This document shows, piece by piece, positions 1-9,100 of a stretch of DNA of 64,000 nucleotides. The DNA is from an uncultured Ruminiclostridium sp. (lineage in GTDB: Bacteria > Bacillota > Clostridia > Oscillospirales > Ruminococcaceae). Position 1 is the first letter of the stretch; every line of letters begins with the position of its first letter. The stretch is taken from assembly GCA_934490165.1 (NCBI GenBank), contig CAKSTB010000016.1, forward strand, positions 1-64,000, read 5' to 3'. The position numbers were made by a program, and so were the translations under genes. The notes below the pieces were generated by a model. It saw nothing but the letters and a program-made list of their open reading frames with translations. It searched no databases and had not been told where the DNA came from.

Positions 1-390
1 TATTTTTTCTGTCCAGTTTTTATTGACTAGTGCAGCTCCAAAGGCGCTTTCCCCTCTCCCCTTAGGTTTTCTCCCTCGCGCTCCCACTTTCCTGACTCCT
101 TTTCTCTTCTGCCATAATGGGGTGTTGGCGATAAGACACACAAACGATTGCGTTTAAAAAGTCGGTATAAGCGGGACGCTGACGCTCTGTTCGACCCGGG
201 GGACTGTACAGATATCTTTGGATAGTGCGTTTTTTGGAAATTTCGGTGACAGTGCAGTTGCACCGATACACTCACGAAATTATTAACACCTTGTCAGTAT
301 AGAAAATGTTTTCAGCGTTGTTGGCGATATATTCATTGTTATGACACTTTTACAATATACTGCATTGTATTTTAATGAAATTTTGATAGA

Positions 391-429
391 CAAAAAAGCT
401 GTGATGAAATTTTTGCATTTTGTCACAGC
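391..429 (-). terminator. Orphan intrinsic terminator, minus strand
   Basis: Read on the minus strand, GCTGTGA (423-429) pairs with TCACAGC (398-404) and is followed by a run of six T. No minus-strand gene feeds into it inside the window, so it may end an antisense or small transcript or be a relic. Confidence 0.45.
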
Positions 430-498
430 CCCTTTCATATTTACAGACATCGCTTTTATATCAGTGTACGAAAAATTGTACAGATATATTTTTAGCTG

Positions 499-527
499 TA
501 GACAAAGCCGATAATTTGTGATAATAT
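499..527 (+). promoter_or_regulatory. Sigma-A-type promoter of the ComEC-like gene
   Basis: TAGACA at 499-504 and TAATAT at 522-527 are spaced 17 bases apart, about 20 bases upstream of the start codon. An inverted repeat (465-482) lies just upstream and could be an operator. Confidence 0.5.
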
Positions 528-548
528 TATACACAAGGAAGTGATAAT

Positions 549-1868
549 ATGAAAAAGAAAATAACAGCACTGGCACTGGCGCTTGTAATGCTGTCCGGTT
601 GTTCGGTAAAAGCGGTCAATTCATCGCCGGAAAGCAGAGCGGATAACATAACAGGTACATCATCTGCAGCAGAACCGACTGCTAAGGACGACAGCACCCC
701 TGACAGTGCGGAGCAGACCGTATCGGATAAAACGACAGCCGCCGAAAGCACAGCAGAGCCGTCTTCGGCAGAGAAAACCGAAAGCACAGGCTCGGACGGC
801 AACACAGCAGGCAATGAGCTTAAGGTGCATTTCCTTGATGTCGGACAGGGTGACAGTATATTCATCGAACTGCCCGATAACAAGACTATGCTTATTGACG
901 CATCGGAAAAAGAATATGCAGACAGGATAACTACCTACATATATTCCTGCGGGTATAATTCGCTTGATTATGTGGTGGCAACGCACCCGCACAGCGACCA
1001 TATAGGCGGTATGGCGGACGTTATCGGTTCGTTCAGTGTCGGAAGTGTTATATTAAGCCCCGCAACTCACACTACCAAGACATATACAAATATGCTGACC
1101 GCGATCGACAACAGCGGGGCAAAGGTAACACTCGGTACAGCGGGCACGGAGCTGTTTTCCGACGGTGATCTGTCGGCGGTGGTGATTGCACCCGTAACGG
1201 AGGACTACAGCGATCTTAACAATTCTTCCGTTATGATAATGCTTAGCTACGGTGACAGGAAATTTCTGTTCACCGGCGACGCTGAGGAAGAGGAAGAGCG
1301 CACAGTCACAGCCGATGTTAAGTGCGATGTGCTTAAGGTCGGACACCACGGAAGCAGTACCTCTACAAGTAGCGCTTTTCTGACAGCGGCAAGCCCCGAG
1401 TATGCGGTTATATCCTGCGGCGCAGGCAATTCATACGGACACCCGCACACCGAAACAATCGACAAGCTGAAAAAAGCGGGTATCGATATCTACCGTACCG
1501 ATTTGCAGGGCGATATTGTAATGACGTGTGACGGCAAAAATATTACGGTGAATGTATCGCCGACTGCGGCAGACGGCGCACAGTCGGGTGAGAGCAAGCC
1601 CGAAACAACCAAAGCGGCAACTACAAAGGTTACCACGACTACAGTAAGCACAACGCCTGAACCTGCAACTGAAGCACCCGCAACAGAAGAGCCTTCGGCA
1701 GATGATCCCGTAAGCTATTCGTATGTGCTGAATACAAATACTATGAAGATACATCGTGCAAGCTGTTCATCGGTAAAACAGATGAGCGAAGAAAACACGG
1801 ACTACACGAATGATTATGATGCGGCGATAGCGGCAGGGTATGTGCCGTGTAAGAGGTGCAAGCCGTGA
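549..1868 (+). CDS. ComEC/Rec2-like metallo-beta-lactamase-fold lipoprotein
   Basis: This 439-residue protein starts with a lipoprotein signal peptide (lipobox LSGC near residue 18) and a long Ser/Thr/Ala/Glu-rich linker to about residue 95. A metallo-beta-lactamase domain follows, opening with LKVHFLDVGQGDS and carrying HPHSDH, GDAEEEEE and VGHHGSS, the metal-ligand pattern of the ComEC/Rec2 hydrolase domain. A Thr/Pro-rich linker leads to a C-terminal module with CKRCKP, resembling the Ada-type metal-binding domain often fused to such enzymes. The channel domain of true ComEC is absent, so this is a stand-alone, membrane-anchored extracellular hydrolase, probably a phosphodiesterase or nuclease; its substrate is unknown. 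It is a single gene with its own promoter. Confidence 0.85.
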   Translation: MKKKITALALALVMLSGCSVKAVNSSPESRADNITGTSSAAEPTAKDDSTPDSAEQTVSDKTTAAESTAEPSSAEKTESTGSDGNTAGNELKVHFLDVGQGDSIFIELPDNKTMLIDASEKEYADRITTYIYSCGYNSLDYVVATHPHSDHIGGMADVIGSFSVGSVILSPATHTTKTYTNMLTAIDNSGAKVTLGTAGTELFSDGDLSAVVIAPVTEDYSDLNNSSVMIMLSYGDRKFLFTGDAEEEEERTVTADVKCDVLKVGHHGSSTSTSSAFLTAASPEYAVISCGAGNSYGHPHTETIDKLKKAGIDIYRTDLQGDIVMTCDGKNITVNVSPTAADGAQSGESKPETTKAATTKVTTTTVSTTPEPATEAPATEEPSADDPVSYSYVLNTNTMKIHRASCSSVKQMSEENTDYTNDYDAAIAAGYVPCKRCKP

Positions 1869-1948
1869 GTAAATAATGCGAAATACCTGCCTGCGACTTA
1901 AATAGATTACAAAAATTTCTTAGTGATAAGATAAATAGAGTAAAAACG

Positions 1949-1987
1949 AAAGGCTGTAGTGAAACATTAAATTTCATTGCAGCCTTT
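1949..1987. terminator. Long hairpin, probable terminator
   Basis: AAAGGCTG..GTGAAA pairs with TTTCA..CAGCCTTT over 16 positions, two of them G-U. It ends transcripts from the ComEC-like gene; T-rich sequence follows it on the minus strand, so it may act both ways. Confidence 0.6.
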
Positions 1988-2031
1988 ATCAATGCTTTAG
2001 CGGTCTGAATAAATTATGCAGACAAAATTAC

Positions 2032-2062
2032 AAAAAAAGAACCGCATTTTATACGGTTCTTA
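2032..2062 (-). terminator. Intrinsic terminator of tRNA-Gln
   Basis: On the minus strand AAGAACCG pairs with CGGTTCTT and is followed by a run of T, directly after the tRNA 3' end. Confidence 0.85.
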
Positions 2063-2064
2063 AC

Positions 2065-2140
2065 TGGCTGGGGTGGAAGGATTTGAACCCTCGAAATGGC
2101 GGAGTCAGAGTCCGATGCCTTACCACTTGGCGACACCCCA
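2065..2140 (-). tRNA. tRNA-Gln (anticodon CUG)
   Basis: This is a 76-base cloverleaf on the minus strand. The acceptor stem is TGGGGTG/CACCCCA, the D arm GCCAAGTGGTAAGGC, the T arm contains GGTTCAAATCC, and the 3' CCA is encoded. The anticodon loop CTCTGAC gives anticodon CTG, read as glutamine. The outermost anticodon-stem pair appears mismatched (U-C). The gene has its own consensus promoter and terminator. Confidence 0.93.
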
Positions 2141-2179
2141 ATATTCGGTTTTGTTGCTGCTGTCGTAACAACGTAGATT

Positions 2180-2208
2180 ATTATATCACAACAAAACCTT
2201 GATGTCAA
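2180..2208 (-). promoter_or_regulatory. Consensus promoter of tRNA-Gln
   Basis: On the minus strand, TTGACA (2203-2208) and TATAAT (2180-2185) are separated by 17 bases, a perfect consensus promoter about 40 bases upstream of the tRNA. Confidence 0.85.
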
Positions 2209-2308
2209 GCACTTTTTTAAAAAAATCTGACTTTTTTCTGAAAAACAAAAGCTGTTTTAAATACAAATTGTATAAAGCTGCCGAATTATAACAATAAGGC
2301 TAAAGCTG

Positions 2309-3244
2309 TCAGCTTATTTGTTCCTGTCCTTTGTTGACTATGAAAATTCCGAGGCTGATAAGCACAAGTGCGATAAGCGCTTCCGGGCGGAATGCCTGCT
2401 GAGCTTCGCCGAGCAGAAGTGCCGAGAGCAGAACTCCGCACACCGGGTTCATAAAGCCGAACACCGCAATTTTAGATACCGGGTTATATTTCAGCAGGGT
2501 ACTCCATATCGAATATGCGCAGGCTGAGATGAATGCAAGATAAATGAGCATAAGCACAGCCGGAGCGGGACTGCCGGAAATGCTCAGACTTCCGCCGATG
2601 ATCAGACCTATAGCAGTCATTACCGCACCGCCGAACAGAAACTGCCAGCCGCTGAGCATCATAGTGTCGGTATCGACTGAAAAGCGCTTTATAAGCACCG
2701 AGGACAGCGCATAGGCGACTGTGGAGATAAGGATAAATCCGTCACCTGTAAGGTTGAAGCCGCTGAGCAGTGAGCTGTCAAGATTGATAACTATAATACC
2801 CGCAGTGCCGAGCACACAGCCCGCTATCTTAAGCCATGTCAGCTTCTCCAAGCGGAATATGAGCGATGATATCAGAATGCATACAAACACGCTCATACCC
2901 TCGATAACAGAGGACTTTACGCCGCTTGTGTTGGCAAGTCCTATGTAGAAAAACAGATATTGCAGGATAGTCTGAAACAGGCTCAGTGAGATAACTTTCG
3001 GTACTTCTCTGAGCTTTGGTATCATCGGTTTTTTGTGCATGATACTGCCGATTATGATAACCATAATTCCGGCTATGAAAAATCTCACTCCCGCGAAAAG
3101 TATCAGTGACGCGGGATTTTCTGTGTTGACCGAGAACAACCCGTAGCCTATCTTCACACAGGGGAATGCACTGCCCCAGAGTGCAGAGCAGAGCATTGCA
3201 AGCAACGCCGCGATATATGTCTTTTTAAGGGTATCCGCTTTCAT
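2309..3244 (-). CDS. EamA/DMT-superfamily transporter
   Basis: This protein of about 311 residues is built almost entirely of hydrophobic helices (about ten), with the two-fold EamA repeat of the drug/metabolite transporter superfamily. Typical elements are ALLWGSAFPCVKIG-like residues in the first helix, GxRFFIAG, and VGLILI/STVAYALSSVLIKR in the second half. Such proteins export amino acids, nucleobases or other small metabolites; the substrate cannot be told. I chose the ATG at 3244 over one 11 codons upstream because GAGG sits five bases before it and the upstream stretch is part of the spoIIE terminator. It lies downstream of spoIIE, behind that terminator. Confidence 0.85.
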   Translation of the reverse strand: MKADTLKKTYIAALLAMLCSALWGSAFPCVKIGYGLFSVNTENPASLILFAGVRFFIAGIMVIIIGSIMHKKPMIPKLREVPKVISLSLFQTILQYLFFYIGLANTSGVKSSVIEGMSVFVCILISSLIFRLEKLTWLKIAGCVLGTAGIIVINLDSSLLSGFNLTGDGFILISTVAYALSSVLIKRFSVDTDTMMLSGWQFLFGGAVMTAIGLIIGGSLSISGSPAPAVLMLIYLAFISACAYSIWSTLLKYNPVSKIAVFGFMNPVCGVLLSALLLGEAQQAFRPEALIALVLISLGIFIVNKGQEQIS

Positions 3245-3260
3245 AAAAACCTCGTTCAAC

Positions 3261-3300
3261 AAAAAATCAAGCGGCACTGTCTAAAACGGACAGCACCGCT
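3261..3300 (-). terminator. Terminator downstream of spoIIE
   Basis: On the minus strand AGCGGTGCTGTC pairs with GACAGTGCCGCT and is followed by GATTTTTT. It overlaps the leader of the EamA gene, so that gene needs read-through or its own promoter. Confidence 0.8.
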
Positions 3301-3355
3301 ATATATTCTATCACCTGATAGCTCCGTGGTCAATACTATTTATACAGATATTTGC

Positions 3356-5632
3356 TTATTTACTCAGCCGCATTGCTATTACGGAAATATCGTCGCTTTT
3401 ATCTTCTCCCGCATAGAACCTTGCGGTAGCGGCGACTTCTTTGGAAAACTCCTTTAAGTCGGGCTCTTTGTCCATTTCGCGGTAGAGCCATTTTTCATTC
3501 AGCTCCGCGCCGTCACTTGTCATTACTATCATATCACGACTGCCTATTGTGAACGTCCTGCGGTCGTAGACAGGCTCGTCCTTTACGCCGACAGGCAGAC
3601 CCTTACAGCCAAGGCGCATACAGCGGCTTCCGCACTTGATGTAGGTGTTGGCACTGCCTGCCTTATACAGGTCGGTCTTACCGCTGTAGAGGTCAACAGC
3701 GCATATCTCAAGAGTTGCGAAGCTCTCATCGGAGGACTTACACATAAGGGAGGTGTTTATGACGTTTATCGCCGCGTCAATGCCTACTCCCGCCTGCAAA
3801 AGCCGAATCAGCATACCGCAGGCAAAGGACGAATCAACACGCGCTCTGCTTCCGCTACCCATACCGTCCGACAAGACTACATAGGCTATGCCGCTCTTGT
3901 CGATGAAGCTCTCGTAATAATCCCCGCAGGCAGTGCCCTCGGTCTTACTGAGCTGGCATATCTCTATATCAAGCGTGTAGGTGGTCTGTGAGAAAACGCT
4001 GAGCTTACAGCCGCCGCCCACGCGGCTTATCGTCGGCAGGTCGAAGCGGCGGCGGAAAGCAAGCGTCAGCGCCTCGCAGATGTCCTGCTTTGAAGCAAAG
4101 AAGCCGGTATCGGAGTAGGCTTCTACCGACATTCTGCCTTGCTCACCGAGCTGAACGCTCACCGCTTCGGCATCTTCACAGCCGAGCTTGTACAGGACAT
4201 TGACGGCGGTTTCGTTGTATTCGGGCTCGATTTCGCCGCTGTTTTCAATCTCGTCCGATAACTGGGACAGAATTTGCTCTGTTGCCGATAACTGAGCGGT
4301 AAGTACGGAACGCATACGCGCTATTCTCCTGCGCTCGGCTTCATTATTTGACAGCGTGGTGTAAAGCTTATTGATCTTACTGCATAACTGCTCCTTGTGG
4401 GGGCAACGCTCCGACAACGGGGCGGAAAACAGCTCCGGGGTAGGTTCTTCGCCGCTTTTAACGGCGTTTGTAAGCTTGGCAAACTGCTTTATGCTGTCGC
4501 CGTATTCCTTACCCCAGCACTGCATATTATATCTGCACTTTCTGCAAATTTCATCACACGCGGTATTATACACCCAGCTTATATCACGCGCAGGAACGTT
4601 GTCGAGCTTTTCGGCGGTAAGTCCCACCGTCCGCCGCACCTCCGCAATAGCTCCCTCGGCAAATTTAAGGCGTTTTGCGAACAGCCTGCGGATACTGTTT
4701 TCGGCGGCTGACAGCTTTACCATGTCGGTCTGTTCGGCGGTGAGCCTTGCGGGGAGGAGCATAAACACCGCCGAGGACATAAAAATATCCGCCGCCACGG
4801 CAAGCTTTGCGTTATCCATTGTAAAAAATGCGGTGCATATTGTTGCGGTGAGCACGAACGCTCCCGCCGCGCTTATTTTTTTCCCGCCCGAAAACATACC
4901 TGCGAGAGCCGCCGCAGGAGCAAGAGCCGCCGCGAGGAATGCGTTAGCGTCAGTACCTACCGCTGTACCCAGAGCACCGGCGGCGGCACAAACAGCGCCC
5001 GCTCCGCTCCCATACTTCATTGCGGCGCAAAGTGCCAGTCCCGACGCAAAAATAATGCCGAAATTGAATATGCCTATGCTGTAGTGGGAGAGAATGCCCG
5101 ACACTATGGCACAGCCGCCTATTACACAGATAAAGCTGAGAGGGTCGCTCCTGACGGTCACCTTGACAAGCTCGCGCTTTGACGACAGACGTATAAGCCT
5201 TAGTGCCACGACTGCGCCGCCGCCCGCCATAGCCGACAGGATAATGCAGTTCATAATATCGCTGACGGAGGACGAGGTGAGAAAGTTAGCGGCAAAGACC
5301 GAGCCTGCCGCAGTTATAGCCGATACCGCATCGGAAGCGGCGGTTTTTCGGCGGGAAACGATAAGACGTATAGCGACTACCGACAGCAGAGCCGAGGTGA
5401 CGGTCACGCCGTCCGAATAATTGCCGCCGAGAATGTAGCCTGCAACACTGCCGACAAAAGCGCTTATGCAATCGATACCGCTCATCGCCGCCGCAAATGA
5501 TGCCGCAAAGGGTGACGGCTTACCGAGCACCGTACTCATTGAAATGACTGCCGCGATAAGCATTACCGCGCCGCACCTTATGACCGAATGCTCGCGGATA
5601 TGTACGCTGTTTTTTGTTACTGCCCTTGACAT
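3356..5632 (-). CDS. spoIIE: Stage II sporulation protein E (PP2C-type phosphatase)
   Basis: The protein has 758 residues. The first 310 or so form a polytopic membrane region of about ten helices, residues 310-530 a Cys-containing central region, and the C terminus a PPM/PP2C phosphatase with GDYYESF near residue 569 and LSDGMGSG near 589. SpoIIE dephosphorylates SpoIIAA to release sigma-F in the forespore and helps place the asymmetric septum. Length and architecture match the family. The start at 5632 has a purine-rich site (AGGAAG) just upstream. The gene is transcribed alone, behind a region carrying a perfect 10-base inverted repeat. Its presence shows that the organism is, or descends from, an endospore former. 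Confidence 0.95.
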   Translation of the reverse strand: MSRAVTKNSVHIREHSVIRCGAVMLIAAVISMSTVLGKPSPFAASFAAAMSGIDCISAFVGSVAGYILGGNYSDGVTVTSALLSVVAIRLIVSRRKTAASDAVSAITAAGSVFAANFLTSSSVSDIMNCIILSAMAGGGAVVALRLIRLSSKRELVKVTVRSDPLSFICVIGGCAIVSGILSHYSIGIFNFGIIFASGLALCAAMKYGSGAGAVCAAAGALGTAVGTDANAFLAAALAPAAALAGMFSGGKKISAAGAFVLTATICTAFFTMDNAKLAVAADIFMSSAVFMLLPARLTAEQTDMVKLSAAENSIRRLFAKRLKFAEGAIAEVRRTVGLTAEKLDNVPARDISWVYNTACDEICRKCRYNMQCWGKEYGDSIKQFAKLTNAVKSGEEPTPELFSAPLSERCPHKEQLCSKINKLYTTLSNNEAERRRIARMRSVLTAQLSATEQILSQLSDEIENSGEIEPEYNETAVNVLYKLGCEDAEAVSVQLGEQGRMSVEAYSDTGFFASKQDICEALTLAFRRRFDLPTISRVGGGCKLSVFSQTTYTLDIEICQLSKTEGTACGDYYESFIDKSGIAYVVLSDGMGSGSRARVDSSFACGMLIRLLQAGVGIDAAINVINTSLMCKSSDESFATLEICAVDLYSGKTDLYKAGSANTYIKCGSRCMRLGCKGLPVGVKDEPVYDRRTFTIGSRDMIVMTSDGAELNEKWLYREMDKEPDLKEFSKEVAATARFYAGEDKSDDISVIAMRLSK

Positions 5633-5656
5633 TGTAAACTTCCTTTCGCAAATGCA

Positions 5657-5693
5657 GATATTCCCGATGAAAAACGAAAAATGCGGGAATATC
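5657..5693. repeat. Inverted repeat upstream of spoIIE
   Basis: GATATTCCCG (5657-5666) and CGGGAATATC (5684-5693) are perfect inverted arms separated by 17 bases, 25 bases upstream of the spoIIE start. It may be an operator or leader hairpin. It is not a Spo0A box. Confidence 0.6.
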
Positions 5694-5898
5694 GATATGT
5701 TATTATTTTACAATTGAGAAGCGGCACTTTTTGTCGCAGTAAGTAACGGTGAAACGCAAAGGAAAGCGGGAAATGTCGGGCAAAGTATTATATCGGGGCA
5801 GGTGAGGTTTTCCGCATGAAAATGATAATATGCGACGATTTTTACGGATACGGTATCTGTAATGAAAAAGTATAGCGGCACTACATTTTTGCAAATAC

Positions 5899-5927
5899 TT
5901 GACAAGGAGTGTTTGCAGTGATATACT
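5899..5927 (+). promoter_or_regulatory. Promoter of the LRR-protein leader
   Basis: TTGACA (5899-5904) and TATACT (5922-5927) are 17 bases apart. Transcription would start near 5934, giving a leader of about 210 bases. Confidence 0.8.
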
Positions 5928-5933
5928 TATGAT

Positions 5934-6117
5934 AATATACAGTTAATGGCGATGAAGTGTAAAGGTGAGAGATATGTGCAAGATATTAAATTACAATTTA
6001 TGTAAATGGGGGGGGGGCTCAATAAAAGCACCTCTGTAAGTAATGCACAATATCTCTGCGTAAAATTCAATATGGTAATTAAGGCATAGTCCGCGAGGGG
6101 TGGACTATGCCTTTTTA
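5934..6117 (+). ncRNA. Structured leader or small RNA with G10 tract
   Basis: The predicted transcript folds. Bases 5968-5979 pair with 6045-6057 with one bulge and enclose a hairpin (TTACA-5-TGTAA, 5991-6005) and a run of ten G (6008-6017). It ends in the perfect terminator at 6081-6117. It matches no riboswitch class that I recognise. It is either a cis-acting attenuator of the following surface-protein gene or an independent RNA of about 180 bases. Confidence 0.5.
6081..6117 (+). terminator. Perfect terminator ahead of the LRR gene
   Basis: AAGGCATAGTCC (6081-6092) and GGACTATGCCTT (6102-6113) form a 12-base-pair stem with a 9-base loop GCGAGGGGT, followed by T5. It ends 28 bases before the start codon and must be bypassed for the gene to be expressed from the upstream promoter. 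Confidence 0.85.
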
Positions 6118-6144
6118 TATTATTTCAAAGAAAGAGGGTATATT

Positions 6145-9100
6145 ATGAGATTTAAAAGAGCAGCCGCAGGTCTGGTTGCATCGGTGATGGCGTTGACAGT
6201 AGCAGTAACGCCAGTCGCTGACAAGCTACCTGTAGTAAGCAGTGGCTTAAGCGTTAAAGCAGCTGCCGAGACCTACGGAAATTTTGAGTACAGTGAGAAT
6301 GATGACGGAGTAACGATAGACAGTTATACCGGTAGCAGTTCAAATGTAGTCATACCGGAGAAGATCGACGGGTATACGGTAACGGTGATAGGTGATGATG
6401 CTTTCAAAGGCAATGTTATTGTAACTTCAGTAACAATACCCGATACAGTTACAAGCATAGGAAATAATGTATTTGACGGCTGTACAAAGCTGTCGCAGGT
6501 GAATTTGCCAAAAAATCTGCAATCTATAGATTGGCGTGCATTTGCAGATTGTACATCTCTCACATCGGTTGAAATCCCAAAAACACTTACCTATTGCAAC
6601 TGGGATGCATTCGCGGGAAGCGGACTTACTACCGCTACATTTGAAGAAGGTACTACAAGTATCACAGACAGTGTGTTTACTTCTGTGTCTGCGCTTACAA
6701 ATGTGACAATACCCGATACAGTTACTTCAATAGGTGAGAATGCGTTTAATGGCTGTATAAATTTGTCACAGATAAATTTGCCGAAGAACCTTGAATCAAT
6801 TGGCAGTGGTGCTTTTAGAAGTTGTACATCTCTTACATCGATTGAATTCCCCAAAACGCTTACCTATTGCAGCTGGGATTCATTCGCAGACAGCGGACTT
6901 ACAACTGCTGTATTCGAAGAAGGTACAACAAAAATTGCAAACAATGTGCTTAACTCTGTGTCTACGCTTACAGATGTGACAATACCCGATACAGTTACTT
7001 CAATAGGTGATAGTGCATTTTACGGTTGCACAAGCCTTGAAAAGATAGAATTGCCGGATTCTGTTACAAGCATAGAGCAGGACGCGTTTAAAGAATGTAC
7101 AAAGCTGTCGCAGATAGATTTGCCCAAAAATCTCGAATATATGGGTTCGTGTGCATTTATGAATTGCACATCTCTTACATCGGTTGAAATACCCAAGTCG
7201 CTTACAGACTGTAGATGGGATGTATTTACAGACAGCGGTCTTAAAACTGTTACATTTGAAGAAGGTACAACAAGAATCGCAAGCAATATTGTCACCTCCG
7301 TGTCCACTCTTATAAATGTGACAATACCCGAAACCGTAACTTCAATAGGCAGTTATGCTTTTGCCGGTTGCAACAATCTTGAAAAAATAGTAATTCCCGA
7401 ATCGGTTATAAGCATTGATGACGGTGCTTTTAATAAGTGTAAAAAATTATCTGAAGTCAATTTGCCGAAAAATCTGACAACTTTAGGTCAGGTTGTATTC
7501 GGGGAATGCGAATCGCTTAAAACCATAAAAATACCAAAGTCGCTTACTGAATGTGATTGGAGCGTATTCGGCGAAAGCGGACTTACTACCGCTACATTTG
7601 AAGAAGGTACGACAAGCGTAGCAGACAGATTATTCAATAACGCAGTTAATTTAACAAATATAACCATACCCGATACTGTTACAAGCATCGGCAGTGATGC
7701 TTTTTCAAGCTGCAGCAGTCTGCAAAAGATAGATATCCCTGACTCGGTTATAAGCATCGGTGATAGTGCATTCAATCTTTGCGATAAATTATCGGAAATA
7801 ACCTTGCCGAAGGATCTTGAAACGCTTGGTAGCAGTGCCTTTTCAGGTTGTACATCTCTTACGTCAATTTCGATTCCTGAAAACATAAACAAAATTCAAG
7901 ATTCTGTGTTCAACGGCTGTACATCACTTGTGACTGTTGAAATGGGTGATAAAGTTACATCAATAGGTGACTCTGCTTTTTACGGCTGTACATCACTTAA
8001 AGATATAACACTTTCGCCTGAAACAGAGTATATATACTCTAATGCGTTTAGTAACTGCGATTCGCTTGAAAGTATAGTGATACCGGATAAGGTTACGGAT
8101 ATAAATTACTGTGCTTTCAGTGACTGTGATAAGCTGTCATCTGTGACACTTTCAAAGGTGCTGGAGCAAATTGGTGATTATGCATTCAACAACTGTGATA
8201 CGCTTACATCAATAAAGATACCGGACTCTGTTGAAACAATTGGTGAGAGAGCATTCTATGACTGTGAAAAGCTTGCAGACGTAGATATGGGTAACGGAGT
8301 TTCAAGATTATATTCTGAGGCATTCAGACTTTGCCCCGCACTTACAAAGATAGTGCTGTCAAATAATCTTACTTCAATACCGGAGTATGCGTTCGCTGAC
8401 TGTGTGAATCTTACAGACGTAACGATATATCCCGGCGTGACAGAGATCGCGACCAATGCTTTCTCATATGCTTCGAAGGTTACGATGAGAGGTCTTAAGG
8501 GAAGCTATGCGGAAACGTATGCAAACGACAGAGGTATGACATTTGAAGCAATAACATCTGTCAATGCAAGTGAGCTTACAATCAAGTACAAGTCATTAAC
8601 GGGTTCATATTGGAATGATTACATTGAATACATACCTGAGGCAAGCTATACCTATACAGGTGAAGCCATAAAACCTGAGATAAAGGTATATTATGGTTCT
8701 TACGAACTGACCGAAGGTACGGACTATAAGCTTGTATCATATGAAAATAACGTAAATATCGGAAATGCTGTCTGCACCATAGAAGGTCTTGGCGTATACA
8801 GCGGCAAGACATCGAGCACCTATGAAATAGTTGCTGCCGATATATCCGACTTCTATATCAAACTCGAGTATGGTTCATATGACTACACAGGTAAGGAAAT
8901 AAAGCCTGCTGTTACCTGTGACAGACTTACAGAGGGCACTGACTTTACGGTAAGCTATAAGGACAATATCAATGCGGGAACTGCTCAGGTCATAATTACA
9001 GGTATCGGAAACTACAGCGGCACAGAAACGCTTGAATTTACGATAAATCCCGTTACGATATGCACAGATGTATCACAGCTTCAGAGTAAGCACCCTTATG

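Larger units (their letters stand above)
1..548. other. Gene-free window edge
   Basis: I see no convincing gene here. The open frames on the minus strand are low-complexity and have no ribosome binding site. Bases 40-110 are pyrimidine-rich. The stretch holds an orphan terminator-like hairpin (391-429), an inverted repeat TGTAC-8-GTACA at 465-482, an AAACG-4-CGTTT inverted repeat at 142-155 and the promoter of the next gene. Confidence 0.6.

Noticed and set aside
27..275. Open frame of 82 residues on the minus strand at the window edge
   Set aside because: Low-complexity, no ribosome site, no family resemblance, and it runs through pyrimidine-rich sequence.
508..515. GCCGATAA resembling a sigma-28 -10 box before the ComEC-like gene
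   Set aside because: No TAAA-like -35 box at the right distance; it falls inside the spacer of a good sigma-A promoter.
4371..5084. 237-residue open frame on the plus strand
   Set aside because: It is the complementary shadow of spoIIE, with Ala-rich composition and no start signal.
5726..5734. TTTGTCGCA resembling a Spo0A box near spoIIE
   Set aside because: Only an imperfect match, in a single copy, and about 95 bases from the gene in the wrong arrangement to argue strongly.
6145..8560. The many short LRR-coding repeats as a CRISPR array
   Set aside because: They lie in one long open frame, are degenerate at the DNA level and encode regular leucine-rich repeats.
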